8,839 nt of DNA from an uncultured Campylobacter sp. (GTDB lineage Bacteria; Campylobacterota; Campylobacteria; Campylobacterales; Campylobacteraceae): positions 1-8,839 of the forward strand of contig NZ_CAJPRT010000036.1 in NCBI RefSeq assembly GCF_905373215.1, given 5' to 3'. The notes beneath the pieces were generated by a model. It worked only from the letters and a program-made list of their open reading frames with translations, ran no database searches and was not told the DNA's origin. Shown here piece after piece: positions 1 to 5,929 of the stretch. Each line of letters starts with the position of its first letter. Position 1 is the stretch's first letter. Position numbers and translations under genes: made by a program.

Positions 1-521
1 TTTGCTAAAAATTCTTTGTATTTTTCTGCACTTTTTGCGATATATTCGCTATCTGGATGAAATGAAAATCCATAGCCGAAGTGGCACGGCAGCAGCTTGG
101 CGCCTGTAAAATTCATCGCGCATTTAAAAGGCGTGATAACTTCCTCTATGTCAAATCCGATCGTGCCGTCTTTTTTATAGTTGTTTCGCTCGTCGCCGAT
201 AGTGATCGCTAGGGCGAATTCTTTACCTTTTAGCTTGTCGCCGGTGCTGCCGTAAGCCCAGCCGTAGGCGAATACATCGTCGAACCATTGCTTTAAAAGT
301 GGCGGATAGCTGTACCAATAAAGTGGAAACTGAATGATAATTTTATCGTGGCTTAAAAGTGACTCCTGCTCGCGCGCTACGTCTATTTTGCCGTTCGGAT
401 AAGCGGCGTAAATTTCGTGAATATCAAATTTATCTGCTTGCTTTTTGGCTACCTCGCGCCACGCCTTGTTTGCGTGCGAGCTTGCCATATCGGGATGAGC
501 GATGATGATGAGATTTTTCAT
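1..521 (-). CDS. Flavodoxin-fold NAD(P)H oxidoreductase, KefG/YwrO-like (3' end beyond window)
   Basis: 173 codons are readable from the ATG at 519-521 with no stop before the window edge. The family is usually about 175-200 residues, so only the tail is missing. The N-terminus MKNLIIIAHPD is the first beta strand and flavin-phosphate loop of the Flavodoxin_2 fold. Residues 61-84 include QFPLYWYSYPPLLKQWFDD, the hallmark segment of the KefF/KefG, MdaB and YwrO quinone reductases, which binds the flavin ring and forms the dimer contact. FAYGWAYG (84-91) and the ITIGD stretch (106-110) also match. The expected role is a soluble FMN/FAD enzyme reducing quinones or other electrophiles with NAD(P)H; the physiological substrate cannot be read from sequence. 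In enterobacteria KefG is an ancillary subunit of a potassium efflux system, but no kef gene is visible here. The start is supported by AAGGA at 528-532, six bases upstream. The family is clear, the exact role is not. Confidence 0.88.
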   Translation of the reverse strand, partial: MKNLIIIAHPDMASSHANKAWREVAKKQADKFDIHEIYAAYPNGKIDVAREQESLLSHDKIIIQFPLYWYSYPPLLKQWFDDVFAYGWAYGSTGDKLKGKEFALAITIGDERNNYKKDGTIGFDIEEVITPFKCAMNFTGAKLLPCHFGYGFSFHPDSEYIAKSAEKYKEFLA

Positions 522-548
522 ATTTTATCCTTGTTTTAAATTTCTCAC

Positions 549-554
549 ATTATA
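549..554 (-). promoter_or_regulatory. Probable -10 box of the oxidoreductase gene
   Basis: The minus strand reads TATAAT about 28 bases before the ATG at 521, after an A-rich stretch. No convincing -35 hexamer is seen, which is usual for Campylobacter sigma-70 promoters. This would give a short leader carrying the AAGGA ribosome site. Prediction from sequence only. Confidence 0.5.
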
Positions 555-759
555 TGTTTTTTGGCTGAAATTTTGATTTATCATCTAGCATAATATGGGT
601 ATGAAATTTCAAATGAAATTTTACTTCCACTCAAATACTACCGGAAGACTTGTAGTTTTTTGCATGCGATTAGAAGTTAAATTTATAAGTAAATATGGCA
701 GACCCCAAAATCGATAGAATTTTATCTATTAGATTGTATTAAAAATTTTAAATGGTATG

Positions 760-785
760 AAAAATGCGCCGAAAAATTCGGCGCA
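760..785 (-). terminator. Intrinsic terminator after dcuA
   Basis: On the minus strand a perfect 9-bp stem TGCGCCGAA / TTCGGCGCA with a 3-base TTT loop lies 19 bases after the dcuA stop codon and is followed at once by five T. This is a textbook rho-independent terminator. It should end the aspA-dcuA transcript and separate it from the oxidoreductase gene, which has its own TATAAT box. Confidence 0.88.
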
Positions 786-804
786 AATGAAAGGAATACT
801 AATC

Positions 805-2148
805 TTAGATCAGCGCAGGAGCTACGATAAATCCTAGCGCGACTGAGATACCTACCATTAGGGTACCCGGGATAAAAAACGAGTGATTAAATACGAATTT
901 ACCGACCCTCGTCGTGCCGGTATCGTCCATCGCGATAGCGCCCAGCGTCGTAGGATATGTAGGTAGCACGAACAAGCCCGAAACGGCTGCGAACGATGCG
1001 ACCAAGATCCAAATTTGACCGGAATTTTCAGGGCTAGTCATTCCAAGCGCGGCGGCAACGGCAGGCATCATGACCTTTGTAGTCGCAGCCTGCGAGTATA
1101 GCAAGCAGCTTAGGAAGTATAGCGCGATAGCTAGCACGAAAGGATACTGCGTGACGACGTTTTTAGCCACATCTTTGATGGCATCGATATGTCCGTTTAC
1201 GAAAGTCGTACCAAGCCATGCGATACCGATGACGCAGATGCACGCATTCATACCGCTTTGGAAAGTGCTGGTAGAGAGCAGTTTGCCCGTATCGATCTTG
1301 CACAAAACAGCGATAAGAAAGCCGATAGTTAGCATAAAGCTGATGATCGCGCTATCTCTTGAAAGGATTGGTTTTTCTACCAAGCCGACGCTCTTTGAGA
1401 TCGCAAGCGCATAGCAAACGACGATCAAAACGCCGATGGCAAATATCGCAACCGATCTTTTTGCGTAAGGCTTCGGCTCTTTATACTCCTCGGCTTTGAT
1501 CTCGGCTACAAGACCTTTTGAAAGTCTCTCTTTGTAAACAGGGTCTTTTGAAAGATCGAGATCGTAGAATTTATTTACGATGAAAGCCGTGATGATCATA
1601 GCTACGAAGGTAGTAGAGATGCAGATAAACAAAAGCTTAGGATAGCTAACGCCTAGCTTCTCGCACAGACCGCTCATAGCGACGAATGCCGCCGAAATAG
1701 GGCTCGCAGTGATCGCTACCTGAGACGAAACGACCGAGAGCGCAAGGGGAGCGGAAGGCTTGATATTCTGCGTCTTTGCGACCTCGACGATAACCGGGAT
1801 CATAGAAAACGCAGTATGTCCGGTGCCCGCAAGTATCGTAAGTAGATAGGTAACGATAGGCGCTAGGAAGTTGATCTGCTTAGGATTTTTCCTTAAAATT
1901 TTAGATGCTACCTGAACCAAATAATCAAGTCCGCCTGCGACTTGCAGCGCCGTAATCGCGGAGATTACCGATGCGATAATTAGGATAACGTCAATCGGAA
2001 TATCCTTCATATCGACCTTCATGCCCAAAATGGCTAGGACGACAACGCCCAAGCCGCCTGCATAACCGACGCCCATACCGCCTAGCTTAACGCCTAGGTA
2101 GATGCCGCCTAGCAAAACGATAAATTGCAATATCACCATAAAGTCCAT
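805..2148 (-). CDS. dcuA: Anaerobic C4-dicarboxylate transporter DcuA
   Basis: A 447-residue inner-membrane carrier of the DcuA/DcuB family, with many hydrophobic segments and one hydrophilic stretch (about 196-230) separating two membrane halves. Family landmarks visible in order are LQVAGGLDYLV (68-78), LAGTGHTAFS (106-115), ITASPISAA (146-154), SGMNACICVIGIAWLG (298-313), YSQAATTKVMMP (351-362), LPTYPT (395-400) and DDTGTTRVGKFVFNH (408-422). The SQAAT-K-MMP and DDTGTTR forms match DcuA rather than DcuB, which has SQAAALAAIVP and DRSGTTH. The carrier takes up aspartate or fumarate and exchanges it for succinate. It lies downstream of aspA on the same strand, so substrate import and its deamination are probably co-expressed. 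The first ATG is chosen because AAGGAG (2156-2161) sits 7 bases before it; a second Met at residue 4 is less well spaced. A short extra segment at 371-380 (TSPENSGQIW) is absent from E. coli DcuA. Confidence 0.95.
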   Translation of the reverse strand: MDFMVILQFIVLLGGIYLGVKLGGMGVGYAGGLGVVVLAILGMKVDMKDIPIDVILIIASVISAITALQVAGGLDYLVQVASKILRKNPKQINFLAPIVTYLLTILAGTGHTAFSMIPVIVEVAKTQNIKPSAPLALSVVSSQVAITASPISAAFVAMSGLCEKLGVSYPKLLFICISTTFVAMIITAFIVNKFYDLDLSKDPVYKERLSKGLVAEIKAEEYKEPKPYAKRSVAIFAIGVLIVVCYALAISKSVGLVEKPILSRDSAIISFMLTIGFLIAVLCKIDTGKLLSTSTFQSGMNACICVIGIAWLGTTFVNGHIDAIKDVAKNVVTQYPFVLAIALYFLSCLLYSQAATTKVMMPAVAAALGMTSPENSGQIWILVASFAAVSGLFVLPTYPTTLGAIAMDDTGTTRVGKFVFNHSFFIPGTLMVGISVALGFIVAPALI

Positions 2149-2252
2149 TGCAAAACTCCTTATAAAGTAATTTTTTTAACGGCGCGCAGAATTCTAAAGA
2201 TTTCAGCAGGTAAAATCCGAATTATCTTTATAATTCAGTGGTCGGAATTCTA

Positions 2253-2279
2253 TGCGGAATTTTATCCTAAAATTTCGCA
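2253..2279 (+). repeat. 12-bp hairpin with 3-base loop
   Basis: TGCGGAATTTTA at 2253-2264 pairs with TAAAATTTCGCA at 2268-2279 around the loop TCC. One position is a G-U pair if read as plus-strand RNA and an A-C mismatch if read as minus-strand RNA. There is no T tract behind it in either direction. It belongs to the repeat-rich block between aspA and dcuA. Confidence 0.6.
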
Positions 2280-2320
2280 AGTGGAATTTTACTCCACGGA
2301 AGCTAAATCTAACTTGATGA

Positions 2321-2345
2321 AATTCTGCATCTACGGAATTCTGCA
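2321..2345 (+). repeat. Direct repeat AATTCTGCA, two copies
   Basis: The nine bases AATTCTGCA occur at 2321-2329 and again at 2337-2345, 16 bases apart start to start. Both copies belong to the GAATTY-like word family that fills this spacer. Confidence 0.5.
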
Positions 2346-2377
2346 CGATCAATCTTATCTATTTAGAATTCTACTTT

Positions 2378-2416
2378 GCGGAATTTCGCCTATTAAATTA
2401 ACCGACGAAATTCCGC
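2378..2416 (-). repeat. Perfect 11-bp inverted repeat just after aspA
   Basis: GCGGAATTTCG at 2378-2388 and CGAAATTCCGC at 2406-2416 are perfect reverse complements around a 17-base AT-rich loop. On the minus strand the structure begins 18 bases after the aspA stop codon. No T tract follows, so it is not a standard terminator. It could stabilise the aspA 3' end or mark a processing point between aspA and dcuA. Confidence 0.6.
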
Positions 2417-2434
2417 GCCGCACCTAGTTTGGAA

Positions 2435-3841
2435 CTATTTTTTGCTCATATGCGGGTTGAGCATAGATTTAGGCTCTAGGATCTTATCGATCTCCTCTTT
2501 TTTCAAATATCCGCGCTCTAAGCAGATTTCGCCGACAGATTTTCCGGTCTGAAGTGCCTCTTTGGCGATACTTGCGGATTTTTCGTAACCGATGTAAGGA
2601 TTGAATGCAGTAACGATACCGACGGAATTTAGCACCGATTTTAGGCAAGCTTCAGGGTTTGCTTTTAGATGTTTGATAGCTTTTTCAGCTAGTGTATTCA
2701 TCGCATTTTCCAAAAGCACAATCGAGTTAAATAGCGCATATGCGATGCCAGGCTCAAACGCATTAAGCTCGAATTCTCCGCGCTCGGAGCAAAGCATAAT
2801 AGTCACGTCGTTGCCGATTACCTCGTAGCAAGCCTCGCCTACGACCTCGGCGATGACTGGGTTTACTTTGCCCGGCATGATGGAGCTGCCCGGTTGCATC
2901 TTAGGAAGCTCGATTTCGCCTAGACCGCATCTAGGACCGGAGTTCATAAGACGTAGGTCGTTTGCGATTTTACTTAGGCGGACGGCTGCTGTTTTTAATG
3001 CGCCACTAACGTGGACGAAGTCCGCAGTGTCTTGTGTAGCGGCGATGAAATCCTCTGCGGCTTTAAATTTAACGCCGGTGATTTCGCCTAGCTTTTTCTC
3101 GACTACGTTTTTGTAATCAGGATGGCAGTTGATGCCCGTACCAATCGCCGTAGCGCCCATATTTAGGTAAGTCATCGACTCTCTAGCAGCTTTGATAAGC
3201 GCGATATCGGTTTTGATGTAGGTAGCAAAAGCGTTGAAAGTGTTTCCAAGAGTAGTAGGAACGGCATCCTCAAGCTCCGTCCTTCCCATTTTGATGACAT
3301 CTTTGTATTCTTTGGCTTTAACTTCAAGCTCTTTTTTCAAATTTTCCATAGCTTTTAGTAGATCGGTTAGCTTGGCGTAAGCAGCGACTTTGATCGAGCT
3401 AGGATAGGTATCGTTGGTGCTTTGACCCAAATTTGTGTGGTCGTTTGGATGGAGGTATTGGTATTCGCCCTTTTTGTGTCCCATGCTCTCCAAAGCTATG
3501 TTAGTAATGACTTCGTTGGTATTCATATTCGTTGAAGTTCCGGCGCCGCCTTGGATCATATCGACTACGAATTGATCTCTGAACTCTCCTGCGATGAGCC
3601 TGTCGCAAGCTTTTGCAATCGCATCGGCTTTTTGTGCGTCTAGGACTCCAACCTCTTTATTGGCTAATGCAGCTGCTTTTTTGATTTGTGCAAATGCCTT
3701 GATAAAAAATGGATAGTCTTTGAGCGCTCGTCCGCTTAGATGGAAGTTCTCTAGTGCCCTAAATGTCTGCACACCGTAGTAAAAATCGTCGGAAATTTCT
3801 AATTCACCGATGAAATCGTGTTCTTTTCTGGTCTTTGCCAT
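2435..3841 (-). CDS. aspA: Aspartate ammonia-lyase (aspartase)
   Basis: A full-length, 468-residue cytoplasmic enzyme of the aspartase/fumarase superfamily. It converts L-aspartate to fumarate and ammonia. The superfamily signature GSSIMPGKVNP is at 318-328; its serine (319 or 320) is the expected catalytic base on the flexible loop. Other substrate-binding segments are GTSTNMNTNE (101-110), GQSTNDTYPS (139-148) and GRTELEDAVP (186-195). Residue 189 is Glu where fumarases carry His (GRTH) and E. coli AspA carries Gln, which supports aspartase over class II fumarase. Both enzymes act on related substrates, so this is strong but not absolute. The start is fixed by AAAGGA (3848-3853) six bases before the ATG. 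With dcuA downstream on the same strand it forms the aspartate-to-fumarate module known in C. jejuni, where aspartate is an important carbon source and its fumarate feeds the TCA cycle and fumarate respiration. Confidence 0.96.
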   Translation of the reverse strand: MAKTRKEHDFIGELEISDDFYYGVQTFRALENFHLSGRALKDYPFFIKAFAQIKKAAALANKEVGVLDAQKADAIAKACDRLIAGEFRDQFVVDMIQGGAGTSTNMNTNEVITNIALESMGHKKGEYQYLHPNDHTNLGQSTNDTYPSSIKVAAYAKLTDLLKAMENLKKELEVKAKEYKDVIKMGRTELEDAVPTTLGNTFNAFATYIKTDIALIKAARESMTYLNMGATAIGTGINCHPDYKNVVEKKLGEITGVKFKAAEDFIAATQDTADFVHVSGALKTAAVRLSKIANDLRLMNSGPRCGLGEIELPKMQPGSSIMPGKVNPVIAEVVGEACYEVIGNDVTIMLCSERGEFELNAFEPGIAYALFNSIVLLENAMNTLAEKAIKHLKANPEACLKSVLNSVGIVTAFNPYIGYEKSASIAKEALQTGKSVGEICLERGYLKKEEIDKILEPKSMLNPHMSKK

Positions 3842-4156
3842 AATAAGTCCTTTCGTTGAAATTGTTAATGGAATTTTAAAGCTTTTAGTATTAAAAGCAG
3901 CTTAAAACGTAACGAAAAATTAAAATTTAGAAATTAGTATGATTGTTTAAGGCTTTAAATAGAATTTTACTTAAAAAATATTTTGGAATTCGCTACTAAG
4001 GCATAATTACACTTTAATAGAAATATCGTATTGCACGCAGATTATGAAAGTAAAATTATAAAAATTCTTGTTTAGCTTAAATTATAATTTGAAAAATTTG
4101 AACTTAAAGGCGGCAAAATGGAATTTTTTATTGTATTTGTATTTACTAGCGCGGAG
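3842..4156. other. Intergenic region upstream of aspA, behind the DedA gene
   Basis: This 315-base AT-rich spacer must hold the minus-strand aspA promoter. I see the AAAGGA ribosome site (3848-3853), but no single clear -10 box; TAATAC- and TACTAAT-like words are present. A 7-bp hairpin GCTTTTA-GTAT-TAAAAGC lies at 3881-3898, about 40 bases before the aspA start, and could be part of its leader. No strong terminator for the DedA gene is seen; only a 4-bp stem TAGC/GCTA follows its stop. The right end carries a plus-strand TATAAT and a possible 23-codon gene, listed separately. Confidence 0.6.
4083..4088 (+). promoter_or_regulatory. Possible plus-strand -10 box before a small ORF
   Basis: A perfect TATAAT on the plus strand lies 29 bases before an ATG that has its own AAAGG. 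In AT-rich intergenic DNA such a hexamer can occur by chance, so this is weak unless the small ORF is real. Confidence 0.25.
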
Positions 4157-4189
4157 CTATTTTTTGCGTTTTATAAAATAAATATATAG
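4118..4189 (+). CDS. Possible 23-residue hydrophobic peptide
   Basis: ATG to TAG gives 23 residues with a hydrophobic core (FFIVFVFTSAELFFAFY) flanked by a charged tail KINI, the size and look of a single-pass small membrane peptide. AAAGG at 4106-4110 sits seven bases before the ATG, and a TATAAT lies at 4083-4088, so promoter, ribosome site, start and stop are in the right order. Its last 33 bases overlap the 3' end of the DedA gene tail to tail. No family is recognised. AT-rich DNA encodes Phe, Ile and Val runs by default, so chance is a serious alternative. Confidence 0.2.
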   Translation: MEFFIVFVFTSAELFFAFYKINI

Positions 4190-4756
4190 GAGCGAGATTA
4201 TAATGACGACGGCGAACAGAGCGATCGTAATTAGATGCAGATCTTGCTTGATTAGCTCCTCGTTTTCGCCGATGAAATATCCCAAGCTCATTAGTATTAG
4301 TGTCCAAATCGCAGCTCCAAGCCCGGTAAATAGCACGAAGCGCGCGACATTCATCTTTGCAAGCCCCGCAGGAAGGCTGATGTATTGACGGATGCCAGGG
4401 ATTAAGCGGCAGTTAAATGTTGAAATTTCGCCATGGCGGTTAAAAAAAGCTTCGAATTTTGCAAATTTCTCCTCGGTGATGCCTACGTATTTGCCGTATT
4501 TAGCGATAATCTTACGTCCAAAAAAGTAGCATAGATAGTAATTAAACAGCGCGCCGGTGATGCTGCCGCCAAGCCCACAAACAAATGCTAGAACAAAGCT
4601 CATCTGCGATTTTGAGGCCAGATAGCCTGCAGGGATCATCACGACTTCACTTGGGAAAGGAAAGAAGCTGCTTTCTAAAAACATCATCACAAAAATGCCA
4701 AGGTATCCCCAGCCTGCGACAAATTCTACGATAAAATTTACGATATTAGAAAGCAT
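4157..4756 (-). CDS. DedA/VTT-family inner-membrane protein
   Basis: A 199-residue protein of the DedA (SNARE-associated, PF09335-type) family. Visible marks are the re-entrant segment FLESSFFPFPSE (26-37) with Glu28 and Glu37, the FNRHGE stretch (105-110), and CRLIPGIRQYISLPAG (116-131), whose Arg117 and Arg123 have the same six-residue spacing as the two essential arginines of E. coli YqjA/YghB. Hydrophobic segments lie near 13-27, 53-80, 138-161 and 174-195, and the tail KRKK is likely cytoplasmic. Known members act in membrane homeostasis as proton-dependent transporters or lipid scramblases, including undecaprenyl-phosphate recycling. Which of these applies cannot be decided from sequence. 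The start is supported by AAGGA (4763-4767) six bases before the ATG. It has spacers of 234 bases upstream and 315 downstream, so it is probably transcribed alone. Confidence 0.92.
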   Translation of the reverse strand: MLSNIVNFIVEFVAGWGYLGIFVMMFLESSFFPFPSEVVMIPAGYLASKSQMSFVLAFVCGLGGSITGALFNYYLCYFFGRKIIAKYGKYVGITEEKFAKFEAFFNRHGEISTFNCRLIPGIRQYISLPAGLAKMNVARFVLFTGLGAAIWTLILMSLGYFIGENEELIKQDLHLITIALFAVVIIISLLYIYFIKRKK

Positions 4757-4897
4757 TTGAATTCCTTGATTTAATGTAAAAAACCGACTGCGCTTAAAAT
4801 TCCGTAAAATTTAACATCGGCAGAGCGAATAAATTTAGAATTTAACAATCCGACGATATAAGAGTAAGCCTAAAATTTTGCGAAATTTAGCGCATAT

Positions 4898-4980
4898 AAA
4901 ACAAAGGCGCAGGCTAAAATTTATCCCTGCAAGTTGCCACCGTAGCGAACTTGCATATAAATTTAATAGCCTCGCGCCTT
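4898..4980 (-). terminator. Long multi-segment hairpin terminator behind the foldase gene
   Basis: Beginning 10 bases after the stop codon at 4991, the minus strand folds into a 77-nt hairpin built of four perfect segments. On the plus strand these are AAGGCGC (4904-4910) with GCGCCTT (4974-4980), AGGCTA (4911-4916) with TAGCCT (4967-4972), AAATTTAT (4917-4924) with ATAAATTT (4957-4964), and TGCAAGTT (4928-4935) with AACTTGCA (4948-4955). They are separated by bulges of 1 to 3 bases around a 12-base loop. The minus strand then reads TTTGTTTT, so intrinsic termination of the foldase transcript is the simplest role. The 29 paired positions are far more than a terminator needs. Confidence 0.75.
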
Positions 4981-4990
4981 AAAATTAAAA

Positions 4991-5815
4991 CTATTTTGCG
5001 TATTCGATGTTTAGTTTGCCGAATAGCTCGTTAGCCTTGTCATCGATTTTTTTGTTTACTTTGCTTGGAAGTAACTGATTTTTGATGAGATCTTTTACCT
5101 TTTCAAATGGCATAGTCTCGGCCTTTTTGCTGCTTTCTTTGTAGATTACATGATATCCGAATTGTGTCTTTACCGGCGTTTTGCTCATCTCACCATCTTT
5201 TAGTGCAAACGCTGCTTTTTCAAACTCCGGCACCATCATCCCTTTGCCAAAAGAGCCCAAATCGCCACCGTTTTCTTTCGCACTTGGATCGATTGAAATT
5301 TCTTTAGCTAGTTTATTAAATTCCTCTTTTAAATTCTCTTTTTTGACTTTTGATAGCTTCGCAATCGCGTTTTTAGCAGCCTTTTCGTCTGCTACTAAGA
5401 TATGACTTGCGGTAACGGAATCTGGTTGCATGAAATTTTGTTTATTTTCATCATAAATTTTTTTAGCTTCCTCGTCGCTAACGCTTACGTCTTTAGCCTG
5501 TTCGCGTTGCCATAGATTAAATGCGATGCCATCTTTAGCTAGCTCTAGCTGATGTTTATATTCGTCGCTGTTTTCAATGCCTGATTTTTTCGCCTCTGCG
5601 ATTAGGAGTTTGTATTTGATTAGATCGTCGATTAGTTTTTTCTTCTCATCGGCGGTCGGTTCCTGCCCACCGTGCTGCATACCTTGAGCCAAAAACGGTG
5701 CAACATCCTCATCCGTAATAGTGATATTTGCGTCTTTTGCAGTAGCCAAAACGCCTGCATTAAGCGAAGATATAGCCATAGCGGCAACAAAGCTGAAAGA
5801 TAAAATTCTTTTCAT
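4991..5815 (-). CDS. peb4: Periplasmic parvulin-type peptidyl-prolyl isomerase/chaperone (PEB4/Cbf2-like)
   Basis: A 274-residue exported protein resembling C. jejuni PEB4 (Cbf2), a SurA-like chaperone that helps fold outer-membrane proteins. A signal peptide spans residues 1-20, with positive MKR, a hydrophobic core and cleavage probably after SLNA. An N-terminal helical SurA-like chaperone region (about 25-130) contains a helix LIDDLIKYKLLIAEAKK (61-77). A single parvulin domain follows (about 133-228) with SHILV (137-141), GGDLGSFGKGMMVPEFE (183-199) and FGYHVI (219-224). A C-terminal helical tail (236-268) would complete the chaperone module. It catalyses cis-trans isomerisation of prolyl bonds. 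The ATG is supported by AAAGGA (5822-5827) six bases upstream. It has its own TATAAT box and a strong terminator, so it appears monocistronic. PEB4 and related PpiC/SurA proteins share this architecture, so the exact orthologue is inferred. Confidence 0.92.
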   Translation of the reverse strand: MKRILSFSFVAAMAISSLNAGVLATAKDANITITDEDVAPFLAQGMQHGGQEPTADEKKKLIDDLIKYKLLIAEAKKSGIENSDEYKHQLELAKDGIAFNLWQREQAKDVSVSDEEAKKIYDENKQNFMQPDSVTASHILVADEKAAKNAIAKLSKVKKENLKEEFNKLAKEISIDPSAKENGGDLGSFGKGMMVPEFEKAAFALKDGEMSKTPVKTQFGYHVIYKESSKKAETMPFEKVKDLIKNQLLPSKVNKKIDDKANELFGKLNIEYAK

Positions 5816-5846
5816 TATTTTTCCTTTATTCGGTAAATTTCGCGCA

Positions 5847-5852
5847 ATTATA
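5847..5852 (-). promoter_or_regulatory. Probable -10 box of the foldase gene
   Basis: The minus strand reads TATAAT directly after a T run, 31 bases before the ATG at 5815. T-rich upstream DNA with no -35 box is the usual Campylobacter sigma-70 arrangement. It lies downstream of the metQ hairpin, so the gene can be transcribed independently of metQ. Confidence 0.6.
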
Positions 5853-5886
5853 AAAAAAGATAGTAAATAAAATAGCGAATGTCAGC

Positions 5887-5915
5887 AAATTCGGCGCGAA
5901 TTCTGCGCCGAATTT
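5887..5915 (-). terminator. Hairpin after metQ, probable terminator with weak T tract
   Basis: AAATTCGGCGC (5887-5897) and GCGCCGAATTT (5905-5915) form a perfect 11-bp stem around the loop GAATTCT, 14 bases after the metQ stop codon. On the minus strand only the TTT inside the stem provides a T tract, so termination may be partial and some transcripts could run on into the foldase gene. The GC core GCGCCGAA/TTCGGCGC is the same as in the dcuA terminator. Confidence 0.6.
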
Positions 5916-5929
5916 TAAAAAGAGGGGAG

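Larger units (their letters stand above)
2149..2434. other. aspA-dcuA intercistronic region, palindrome-rich
   Basis: This 286-base spacer separates two genes on the minus strand that probably share a transcript. It holds no credible gene. It is packed with short related words (GAATTC, GAATTT, AAATTC): ten RAATTY sites lie between 2189 and 2413. It contains several inverted repeats and no hairpin followed by a T tract, so I see no intrinsic terminator between aspA and dcuA and expect readthrough. The minus strand has possible AT-rich -10 words around 2225-2235 (TATAAA, GATAAT), so an internal dcuA promoter is possible but not demonstrated. The 7-base sequence CGGCGCG at 2180-2186 returns inverted at 2414-2420, as if the block had terminal inverted repeats. 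Confidence 0.7.

Noticed and set aside
595..717. 40-codon plus-strand frame in the spacer between the oxidoreductase gene and dcuA
   Set aside because: No Shine-Dalgarno sequence precedes the ATG, the protein is low in information and resembles translated AT-rich spacer, and nothing in the context supports it.
2125..2427. 100-codon plus-strand frame across the aspA-dcuA spacer
   Set aside because: It starts inside dcuA antisense, lacks a ribosome site, and its sequence is just translation of the repeated GAATTY words. It has no recognisable domain.
2435..3841. Class II fumarase as an alternative for aspA
   Set aside because: Glu replaces the fumarase His in the GRTH motif and the gene is adjacent to dcuA as in known aspartase operons, so aspartase fits better.
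4871..4890. AT-rich hairpin CTAAAATTT/AAATTTAG between the DedA and foldase genes
   Set aside because: The stem is almost entirely A and T with a bulge and would be common by chance in this composition.
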